Assembly (NCBI GenBank): GCA_021203705.1
Contig: JAJQAR010000152.1
Location: 1-5,440, forward strand
Source of the DNA: Prevotella sp.
Lineage (GTDB): Bacteria; Bacteroidota; Bacteroidia; Bacteroidales; Bacteroidaceae
Direction: 5' to 3'
DNA length: 5,440 nucleotides
Shown here: piece after piece, positions 1 to 5,440 of the stretch
How the letters are laid out: every line of letters begins with the position of its first letter
Position numbering within the stretch: position 1 is the first letter of the stretch
Translations under genes and position numbers: made by a program
Notes under the pieces: generated by a model
What the model was told of the DNA's origin: nothing
Databases searched by the model: none
Seen by the model: only the letters and a program-made list of their open reading frames with translations

Positions 1-1785
1 TTCTTTATTGACATTCTCATCTTTGCTGCGAGTGGTAACAAACCAGTTGATTGCACCACCGACAAGCAGAGGAATGTTGAGTTCTATGGGGATGAACATA
101 CCGAGGGCGAAGGCAAGAGCAGGCACTTTGAGCCATGTCAGGATGATGGCTATCAGCGCACCGATACCATACAAAATCCACGGAGCATCGATACCATTCA
201 TCAATGGGTCGATAACAGCAGCCATTGCATTCGCCTGCGGAGCGGCAAGTTGTCCACTTGCGAAGCCGTATGTTTTGTCAAGCAATATCATCACGCCACC
301 TACGGTAGCGGCAGATACCAACGTACCGAGGAACTTCCATGATTCCTGTTTTTTAGGCGTTGAACCGAGCCAATAACCGATTTTCAAGTCGGTTATGAAA
401 GCACCCGACAGTGACAATGCCGTACATACCACGCCACCCATGATTAGGGCAGCCACCATGCCACCAGTACCTTTCAATCCTACTGCCACCATCACCACAG
501 AAGTGAGGATAAGCGTCATAAGTGTCATTCCCGACACAGGATTACTGCCCACGATAGCTATCGCATTTGCGGCTACGGTAGTAAAGAGGAAAGCAATGAC
601 AGCCACGAGCAACAATCCGATTATCGCAAAGAGCAGGTTGCCATGCATCACGCCAGCCCAGAAAAATATGAATATCGCTACTATCGATGCGATGGCACCG
701 ATAGCTATTATCTTGAACGAGATGTCACGCTGCGTCCTCAGTTGAGCCTTGTCATCCTTCTTGCCCCCTTTCATCTCCCTTGCAGCCAAGCCGACGGCAT
801 TGCGGATGATACTCCATGACTTTATGATACCTATCACTCCAGCCATAGCAATACCACCGATACCTATGTATTTGCCGTAAGAGGTGAAGATAGCTTCAGG
901 TGACATTGCCCCCACCGTGTCGGTGATAGACGGATTCCACATATTCAACACGTCATTGGGGAATAAGAGAGCCATGCCCGGCACGATAATCCACCACACC
1001 GCCAACGAACCCAAGCAAATTATAAAAGCATATTTCAGTCCTACGATATAACCAAGACCGAGAACCGCCGCACCGGTATTCACCTTAAAGACCAACTTTG
1101 CTTTGTCTGCCAAAGCCTCACCCCAGCCGAACACCCTCGTGGTGAAGTTCTCGTTCCACCAACCGAAAGTGGCGACTATAAAATCATAGATACCGCCCAC
1201 AAGACCGGCTATCAACAGGGGCTTAGCCTGTTTGCCACCTTTCGCACCACTGACAAGCACCTGCGTTGTCGCCGTTGCCTCTGGAAAAGGGTACTTGCCG
1301 TGCATGTCACTGACAAAATATTTACGGAAGGGAATGAGAAAGAGAATGCCGAGAATACCACCAAGCAGAGAACTGAGGAAAATCTGGATGAACGACGCGC
1401 TCATCTCCGGATATTTGTCCTTGAGGATGTAGATAGCCGGCAAGGTGAAGATAGCACCTGCCACCACAGCCCCCGAACAGGCACCGATACTCTGAATGAT
1501 GACGTTCTCACCCAAGGCGTTATTCCGTTTCGCAGCTGTTGAAACCCCAACGGCGATTATGGCGATAGGTATAGCGGCCTCGAACACCTGACCCACACGC
1601 AAACCGAGGTAGGCGGCTGCGGCAGAGAAGAGTATTGCCATAAGCACACCCCACGTAACCGACCAGCCGTTCACTTCGGGATAACTCCGTTTAGGGTTCA
1701 TCACCGGCTTGTATTCCTCGCCCTCTTTCAGTTCAGTGAAAGCGTTATCGGGCAACTGCATGCTCTCTTTCTCTTTTTGTTCCAT
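1..1785 (-). CDS. OPT-family oligopeptide transporter (3' end cut by window edge)
   Basis: Polytopic inner-membrane protein of the OPT (oligopeptide transporter) family, prokaryotic clade, expected to import small peptides or related compounds by cation-coupled symport; the substrate cannot be read from sequence. The minus strand is open for 595 codons from the ATG at 1785-1783 to the window edge, with no stop. After a hydrophilic N-terminus (about 1-40) come roughly 13 hydrophobic segments. Family-type motifs include YLGLRVGQVFEAAIP (residues 59-73), NPVSGMT (415-421) and GAFITDLKIGYWLGSTP (461-477). A Lys/Asp-rich loop lies near 335-355. Prokaryotic members are usually about 640-670 aa, so some 50-80 C-terminal residues probably lie outside the window. 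Its ATG shares one base with the stop of the upstream pectate lyase (TAATG), which implies cotranscription and supports this start; Met9 is the alternative. An AAAGGA lies about 10-15 nt upstream, inside the lyase coding sequence. Family call is firm; substrate unknown. Confidence 0.93.
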   Translation of the reverse strand, partial: MEQKEKESMQLPDNAFTELKEGEEYKPVMNPKRSYPEVNGWSVTWGVLMAILFSAAAAYLGLRVGQVFEAAIPIAIIAVGVSTAAKRNNALGENVIIQSIGACSGAVVAGAIFTLPAIYILKDKYPEMSASFIQIFLSSLLGGILGILFLIPFRKYFVSDMHGKYPFPEATATTQVLVSGAKGGKQAKPLLIAGLVGGIYDFIVATFGWWNENFTTRVFGWGEALADKAKLVFKVNTGAAVLGLGYIVGLKYAFIICLGSLAVWWIIVPGMALLFPNDVLNMWNPSITDTVGAMSPEAIFTSYGKYIGIGGIAMAGVIGIIKSWSIIRNAVGLAAREMKGGKKDDKAQLRTQRDISFKIIAIGAIASIVAIFIFFWAGVMHGNLLFAIIGLLLVAVIAFLFTTVAANAIAIVGSNPVSGMTLMTLILTSVVMVAVGLKGTGGMVAALIMGGVVCTALSLSGAFITDLKIGYWLGSTPKKQESWKFLGTLVSAATVGGVMILLDKTYGFASGQLAAPQANAMAAVIDPLMNGIDAPWILYGIGALIAIILTWLKVPALAFALGMFIPIELNIPLLVGGAINWFVTTRSKDENVNKE

Positions 1786-3026
1786 TATTTAATTATTTCC
1801 TTTGTTGTCTTTATCGTGCCGTCGGACATAGTGCGAACAACGATGTTCATGCCTTTCTGCGGCTGTGATAACTTCATACCGGACGGTGAATAGTAGTTTA
1901 CACCAACCGTCTTAGTATTGCTGCTGATTATCTGACCTATACCTGTGTCAACACCCTCACCATATACAACATTCAAAGTAGCACCTGCATGAGCACTGAC
2001 CTCAGTCTCAACAAGATTTACGTCGTAACCATCAAGGGTATAATAGTCAGAAGGGATAAAGTATTCGTTATCACCACTTTTATGCTGATAATCATTTACA
2101 CCTAAGCAGCCAGAAACTGTCAAATTATAATCGGTATAACCACTGCTCGTAGCTTTGTTCGTATAAGGATTCTTAACTCCGTCAATGAATGTACATCTGT
2201 CAAGATAGATATTACTCATATAACCTGTTGCGACACAAGTATTATTACCTGTGCAGGAATAAAGGCAATTGAGAAGATGAACCATGCCAAAACGTACTCT
2301 TGGCATTCTCTCCCTGCAGCCAGAATCCCACCAACAGCTATAGAAAGTGGTATTCAAATGTCCCTTGTCTTTGGACGCATTGCCATCGCCACCACCCCAA
2401 AGATTGCTGAAACGATGGTCGTTAGAACCGCCTGAACCACCTGCCCACGGTGATATGAGATAATGGAAACGACACCATGAAACGCAAATATAGTCGGAAC
2501 CGTTGTTACAGTCGAAGTTTCCGTCAACACCGTCCTGGAAATCGCAGTGGTCAACCCACATATATTTACAGCCGGTAAAGTTTAGATTGTCGTTTCCGTC
2601 AATATCATACGCTCCTGCACTCTTGAAAGTTACATTGCGGATAATTATGTTCTGACAAGAACTGAAACTCAAAACTCCAGTTGAATCAACATTTGCCGTA
2701 TGGTAAGGATTTACCAGAGCAGAGCCGGGAAGTCCGTATATTGTTTTGTTCTGCACGCTGTTTAATTTCAATAACTTTCCCGGAAATTCAATCTCACCTT
2801 GGATGTAGATTGTTTTGTAATCAGTATTCTTAAGTTCTGCAACAAGCTCATCGTATGTCGTAACGAGTACAGGATTCTCCTCGTTACCTCCCGTTACCTG
2901 CCTTGCACCAAGAGTAGCCCACCCTACTGGTTCATTGTAATCGTACTCTGAAATCTGTGCTATTCCAGGAGTAGCAAACGCCAAAGATGTTATGGCGCAT
3001 AATAAAGTAGTTTTAAAGATTCGCAT
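1785..3026 (-). CDS. Secreted pectate lyase, polysaccharide lyase family 1
   Basis: Probable extracellular or surface Ca2+-dependent pectate lyase that cleaves alpha-1,4-polygalacturonan by beta-elimination. The 413-aa product starts with a signal peptide (MRIFKTTLLCAITSLAFATPGIAQ, cut here: basic n-region, hydrophobic core at 6-18, likely cleavage near Ala23-Gln24). A parallel beta-helix PL1 domain spans about 30-310. It carries WVDHCDF (157-163), DGNFDCNNGSDYICVSWCRF (168-187) and RMPRVRFG (240-247). By family knowledge, Arg240 fits the catalytic arginine, Arg245 the second conserved arginine, and Asp159, Asp168 and Asp172 calcium ligands. No lysine occurs from 155 to 218, where PelC-type enzymes carry a substrate-binding lysine. 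The mature part has 13 cysteines. Residues about 371-413 form a tail (PSGMKLSQPQKGMNIVV, then a basic end) resembling a type IX secretion C-terminal signal. The gene is promoter-proximal in a unit with the OPT transporter, whose ATG overlaps this stop codon. No Shine-Dalgarno precedes the ATG, as is usual in Bacteroidota. Family call firm; pectin is the likely but untested substrate. Confidence 0.93.
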   Translation of the reverse strand: MRIFKTTLLCAITSLAFATPGIAQISEYDYNEPVGWATLGARQVTGGNEENPVLVTTYDELVAELKNTDYKTIYIQGEIEFPGKLLKLNSVQNKTIYGLPGSALVNPYHTANVDSTGVLSFSSCQNIIIRNVTFKSAGAYDIDGNDNLNFTGCKYMWVDHCDFQDGVDGNFDCNNGSDYICVSWCRFHYLISPWAGGSGGSNDHRFSNLWGGGDGNASKDKGHLNTTFYSCWWDSGCRERMPRVRFGMVHLLNCLYSCTGNNTCVATGYMSNIYLDRCTFIDGVKNPYTNKATSSGYTDYNLTVSGCLGVNDYQHKSGDNEYFIPSDYYTLDGYDVNLVETEVSAHAGATLNVVYGEGVDTGIGQIISSNTKTVGVNYYSPSGMKLSQPQKGMNIVVRTMSDGTIKTTKEIIK

Positions 3027-3073
3027 AGTAGTAAAAATTATTTATTAATTCAATATTATCATTAAACTCTCTC

Positions 3074-3085
3074 ATTGACATTGAC
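3074..3085. repeat. Tandem hexamer ATTGAC x2 in the lyase leader
   Basis: ATTGAC occurs twice head to tail (3074-3079 and 3080-3085) and reads GTCAATGTCAAT in the lyase mRNA leader, about 20-35 nt after the inferred transcription start. It could be a protein-binding direct repeat or a chance duplication. Nothing else in the window shares it as a repeat. Confidence 0.35.
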
Positions 3086-3098
3086 AGCAGAAAAACCT

Positions 3099-3117
3099 TT
3101 TGCTTATATGTTGCAAA
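3099..3117. repeat. Short inverted repeat TTTGC-N9-GCAAA over the lyase promoter start region
   Basis: TTTGC (3099-3103) and GCAAA (3113-3117) are perfect 5-bp inverted arms separated by 9 bp. One arm overlaps the -7 element of the leftward promoter and the other lies just past the inferred start site. This position suits a repressor operator or a hairpin at the transcript's 5' end. Five-base arms in AT-rich DNA can arise by chance, so a functional role is speculative. Confidence 0.3.
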
Positions 3118-3148
3118 GTTAGTTAAAATATAAATATTGCAAAACAAA
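3114..3148 (-). promoter_or_regulatory. Bacteroidota-type promoter for the pectate lyase-OPT unit
   Basis: On the minus strand, TAACTTTG (3121-3114) matches the Bacteroidota -7 consensus TAnnTTTG exactly. A TTTG at 3143-3140 lies 18 nt upstream as a -33 element, with another TTTG at 3148-3145. Transcription would start near 3107, giving an untranslated leader of about 80 nt before the ATG at 3026. The leader is AU-rich and has no Shine-Dalgarno. Assignment rests on consensus match and position only; the start site is inferred. Confidence 0.65.
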
Positions 3149-3185
3149 AACTTATAATTTTAAAATAAAACAGTGCATTAACAGA

Positions 3186-3228
3186 ACGGTTTTGAAAATA
3201 AAATGAAAAACAGTAATATTTTAACCGT
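3186..3228. repeat. Spaced inverted half-sites ACGGTT / AACCGT upstream of metK
   Basis: ACGGTT (3186-3191) and AACCGT (3223-3228) are exact 6-bp inverted arms 31 bp apart, ending 8 bp before the metK -7 element. They stand out as the GC-containing islands in an otherwise nearly pure A/T stretch. The layout could suit a dimeric regulator or looping site, but the evidence is only the symmetry. Confidence 0.25.
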
Positions 3229-3236
3229 AATTGCCT

Positions 3237-3244
3237 TAACTTTG
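3237..3244 (+). promoter_or_regulatory. Bacteroidota-type -7 element for metK
   Basis: TAACTTTG matches the TAnnTTTG consensus exactly and is followed by C, the same nonamer as in the divergent lyase promoter. Transcription would begin near 3250, leaving about 20 nt of leader before the ATG at 3271. No clear TTTG -33 element sits at the usual distance; only the T-run at 3219-3222 is near, and it is too close. The short A-rich leader has no Shine-Dalgarno and no room for a riboswitch. Confidence 0.6.
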
Positions 3245-3270
3245 CACCCTATATCAAATACACAACCGAC

Positions 3271-4530
3271 ATGGCATATTTATTCACATCAGAATCAGTA
3301 TCGGAGGGGCATCCTGACAAGGTGGCCGACCAAATATCCGATGCTATCCTTGACCAGTTTTTAGCATACGACGACAAGGCGAGGGTGGCAATAGAGACAC
3401 TCGTTACCACAGGACAGGCAGTAATTGCCGGTGAGGTTAGCAGCGAGGAGTATGTTGACTTGCAGACAATAGCACGCGACACGATAAAGAAAATCGGTTA
3501 CACAAAGTCGGAATACCAGTTTGACGGTGATTCATGCGGTATTCTCAACGCCATCCACGAGCAGAGTGATGACATAAACAGAGGAGTGGACAACGGCAAT
3601 GAAGAAGAACAGGGAGCCGGCGACCAGGGTATGATGTTCGGATATGCCTGCAATGAAACTGACAACTATATGCCGGTATCGCTCGACCTTGCCCACCTGA
3701 TTATGAAGACTCTTGCCGACATACGCAAGGAGGGAAAGGTGATGACCTACCTGCGCCCGGATGCAAAAAGTCAGGTTACTGTGGAATACGACGACAATGG
3801 CACAGCACAGCGCATTGACACGATAGTGGTGTCAACGCAGCACGATGAGTTTGATCCTGATGACGTGAAGATGCTCGCCAAAATAAAGGATGACGTTATA
3901 AATATCCTTATTCCACGCGTCAAGAGTAGTTTAAACAGCGAAAAAGTGCTCTCGCTGTTCAACGACGACATCAAATATTTCGTCAACCCTACTGGTAAGT
4001 TTGTTATAGGTGGTCCTCACGGAGACACTGGACTTACAGGCAGGAAAATAATTGTTGACACCTACGGCGGCAAGGGAGCGCATGGAGGAGGATCTTTCTC
4101 AGGCAAGGACTCCAGTAAAGTTGACCGTTCGGCAGCCTACGCCGCACGCCACATAGCAAAGAACATGGTGGCGGCGGGTGTTTCCGACGAGATATTAGTG
4201 CAGGTGAGCTACGCCATCGGTGTTGCCAAACCGGTAAGCATCTATGTGAACACCTACGGCAAGAACCACACCAAGATGACCGATGGAGAGATAGCCTCTT
4301 GGATTGGCACACACTTTGATCTCCGTCCGAAAGCGATAGAGAAAGCCCTGAAGCTGCGCCAACCAATATTCAGTGAGACAGCAGCCTACGGTCACATGGG
4401 GCGTAAAAACGAGATGAAGAAAAAGACATTCACCAGTCGTTACCATGAGACAAAAGAGATGGAAGTGGAACTGTTCACTTGGGAGAAACTCGACAAGATA
4501 TATGAGATAAAGGCGGCTTTCGGACTGTAA
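3271..4530 (+). CDS. metK: S-adenosylmethionine synthetase (methionine adenosyltransferase)
   Basis: Cytosolic enzyme that makes S-adenosylmethionine from ATP and methionine, releasing phosphate and pyrophosphate; it supplies the main methyl donor and is normally essential. The 419-aa product carries the family signatures: [16 protein letters not shown] (13-28) in the N-terminal domain, [16 protein letters not shown] (115-130), [20 protein letters not shown] (247-266), and the glycine-rich [20 protein letters not shown] (271-290) that forms the phosphate-binding part of the active site. The usual catalytic His, Asp, Lys and Arg positions appear intact. It is longer than the roughly 384-aa E. 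coli enzyme, as is usual for Bacteroidota MetK. The ATG at 3271 follows a TAACTTTGC promoter element by about 25 nt and gives the canonical N-terminus [21 protein letters not shown]4271 gene follows 36 nt after the stop, probably in the same transcript. Identification is secure. Confidence 0.98.
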   Translation: MAYLFTSESVSEGHPDKVADQISDAILDQFLAYDDKARVAIETLVTTGQAVIAGEVSSEEYVDLQTIARDTIKKIGYTKSEYQFDGDSCGILNAIHEQSDDINRGVDNGNEEEQGAGDQGMMFGYACNETDNYMPVSLDLAHLIMKTLADIRKEGKVMTYLRPDAKSQVTVEYDDNGTAQRIDTIVVSTQHDEFDPDDVKMLAKIKDDVINILIPRVKSSLNSEKVLSLFNDDIKYFVNPTGKFVIGGPHGDTGLTGRKIIVDTYGGKGAHGGGSFSGKDSSKVDRSAAYAARHIAKNMVAAGVSDEILVQVSYAIGVAKPVSIYVNTYGKNHTKMTDGEIASWIGTHFDLRPKAIEKALKLRQPIFSETAAYGHMGRKNEMKKKTFTSRYHETKEMEVELFTWEKLDKIYEIKAAFGL

Positions 4531-4566
4531 TATATCCTGGTAGTTGTCCGACAGTATAGCATTGCA

Positions 4567-5440
4567 ATGACATTCTTACAGGCAGACTCAACGGAAGTTG
4601 TCGGCAGCCATAACATAGCGGAACCGACAGTTGCTGAAAGGCAAATGGATGTCGTTCAGCAGCAAAATAGTGAGTTAAGACAGTCTAAGCCTGTACAAAA
4701 TCATATACAAAAAGATACTACACAAGCATTCATGCAAATAGAGGGTAACGTGCAAGATGGTGAATCAGGCACGGATACCCTCCAACTTTATGAGGAGGAA
4801 ATCACCGAAAATGAGGATACCGTTGAGTTACCGTTATATTACAGGGACAACTATTTTTTCCCCGACTCCCTGTTATACAGCAAAGGAACGGGAGGGCGCA
4901 CCGGTGTGGCTGGCGACCCTTTACCATATACCGTCAAGAACGACAACCTGATAACCTCTATTCTGCTAATTTGTTTCATTCTCGTTCTGGTAGGCTTGTC
5001 AAAGACAGGGAGACTAATCGCACGACAAACAAAAGGTTTTTTCAACGAGCATAGAAGACGCACGGCAGAGTATACAGAAACTACCAACGAGTATCGTTTT
5101 CAGTTTTTCTTAGTGTTGCAGACATGCATTCTCTTTGCACTGCTCGCATTCTTATACACACAAAAATTTACAGACACCGCTTTCTTCGTGATGTCCATAT
5201 ACCTGCAGTTGACTATCTTCTTCGGTGCGTTTGTGGTGTATTTCATCTTAAAGTCGTTATTGTATCTGATAGTAAACAGTGTGTTTTTCGACAAAAACAA
5301 TAACGCCATTTGGTTCAAGTCGCTGCTCTTTATATATTCTATAGAAGGTATAGCATTATTCCCGTTAGTGGTAATACTTTCTTACATTGACTTTTCTTAT
5401 ATTTATGGGGCATTTTACATCGGTTTTGTTATAATAATCG
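4567..5440 (+). CDS. DUF4271-family integral membrane protein (3' end cut by window edge)
   Basis: Membrane protein of unknown function that I place in DUF4271, a family essentially confined to Bacteroidota. The frame is open for 291 codons from the ATG at 4567 to the window edge. Residues 1-127 are hydrophilic: 10 glutamines fall in the first 60 residues, and an acidic patch lies at about 75-85. The segment GDPLPYTVKNDNLITSILL (116-134) leads into TM1 (about 128-144). Further membrane segments lie near 179-197, 205-236, 251-273 and 276-291, the last one incomplete. The basic stretch after TM1 (residues 146-165) predicts that this loop is cytoplasmic and the long N-terminus periplasmic, although no cleavable signal peptide is seen. 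The gene lies 36 nt after metK in the same reading frame, with no obvious promoter between, so cotranscription is likely. From memory, DUF4271 genes often precede hemD in Bacteroidales; that would lie beyond this window. Family assignment is by recognised motif style, not a search. Confidence 0.8.
   Translation, partial: MTFLQADSTEVVGSHNIAEPTVAERQMDVVQQQNSELRQSKPVQNHIQKDTTQAFMQIEGNVQDGESGTDTLQLYEEEITENEDTVELPLYYRDNYFFPDSLLYSKGTGGRTGVAGDPLPYTVKNDNLITSILLICFILVLVGLSKTGRLIARQTKGFFNEHRRRTAEYTETTNEYRFQFFLVLQTCILFALLAFLYTQKFTDTAFFVMSIYLQLTIFFGAFVVYFILKSLLYLIVNSVFFDKNNNAIWFKSLLFIYSIEGIALFPLVVILSYIDFSYIYGAFYIGFVIII

Noticed and set aside
8..745. Plus-strand open frames of 122 and 116 codons opposite the transporter gene
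   Set aside because: They lie antisense to a clear OPT coding frame that is open for 595 codons with family motifs; their products are low-complexity Ala/Ile/Thr/Pro sequences typical of codon-bias shadows.
1232..1542. Two overlapping plus-strand open frames within the transporter gene
   Set aside because: Both are antisense to the OPT gene, mutually overlapping, and show no recognisable domain.
2997..2999. Cys10 of the pectate lyase as a lipoprotein attachment site
   Set aside because: The cysteine sits within the hydrophobic core with Leu at -1 and too few residues before it; a lipobox needs Gly, Ala or Ser at -1. A type I signal peptide cut near Ala23 fits better.
3157..3166. ATTTTAAAAT palindrome in the intergenic region as a terminator
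   Set aside because: It is a short all-A/T palindrome lacking a GC stem, and it lies between divergent genes where no transcript needs to end.
3245..3270. SAM riboswitch in the metK leader
   Set aside because: The leader after the predicted promoter is only about 20 nt and has no stem-forming sequence; the upstream DNA is nearly pure A/T.
3771..4446. Minus-strand open frames inside metK
   Set aside because: They are antisense to the intact metK frame; their Ser/Arg/Cys-rich products have no family features.
4757..4951. Plus-strand 64-codon open frame within the DUF4271 gene, and minus-strand frames at 4851-5318
   Set aside because: All overlap the continuous 291-codon DUF4271 frame, which has coherent membrane segments, and none shows a domain or start signal.

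Overview
This 5.4-kb window looks like chromosomal DNA of a Bacteroidota bacterium, most likely a Bacteroidales member near Prevotella or Bacteroides. The evidence is the TAACTTTGC-type promoter elements (the TAnnTTTG -7 class), A-rich leaders without Shine-Dalgarno sites at pel and metK, a MetK of Bacteroidota length (419 aa), a membrane protein of the Bacteroidota-restricted DUF4271 family, and a secreted PL1 pectate lyase ending in a tail resembling a type IX secretion signal. The genus is inference.

There are four genes in two divergent transcription units. Leftward (minus strand) from about 3107 runs a 413-aa secreted pectate lyase (1785-3026). It is followed with a one-base TAATG overlap by an OPT-family oligopeptide transporter (1-1785) that is cut by the left window edge after 595 codons. 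Rightward (plus strand) from about 3250 runs metK (S-adenosylmethionine synthetase, 3271-4530). After a 36-nt gap comes a DUF4271 integral membrane protein (4567-5440), cut by the right edge after 291 codons. Both edge-truncated genes read without interruption to the window boundary, so they are complete genes cut by the window rather than pseudogenes.

The 244-bp intergenic region 3027-3270 is very AT-rich and holds both promoters facing away from each other. The lyase promoter has -33 and -7 elements, and metK has a good -7 element only. The lyase unit joins extracellular pectin cleavage to an inner-membrane oligopeptide transporter, an uncommon pairing. The metK unit is housekeeping. No RNA genes, mobile elements, CRISPR arrays or riboswitches were seen. 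I do not see a clearly new multi-gene system. The points most worth a second look are the coupled lyase-transporter pair, the cysteine-rich lyase that lacks a lysine where PL1 enzymes usually have one, and the divergent promoter region.
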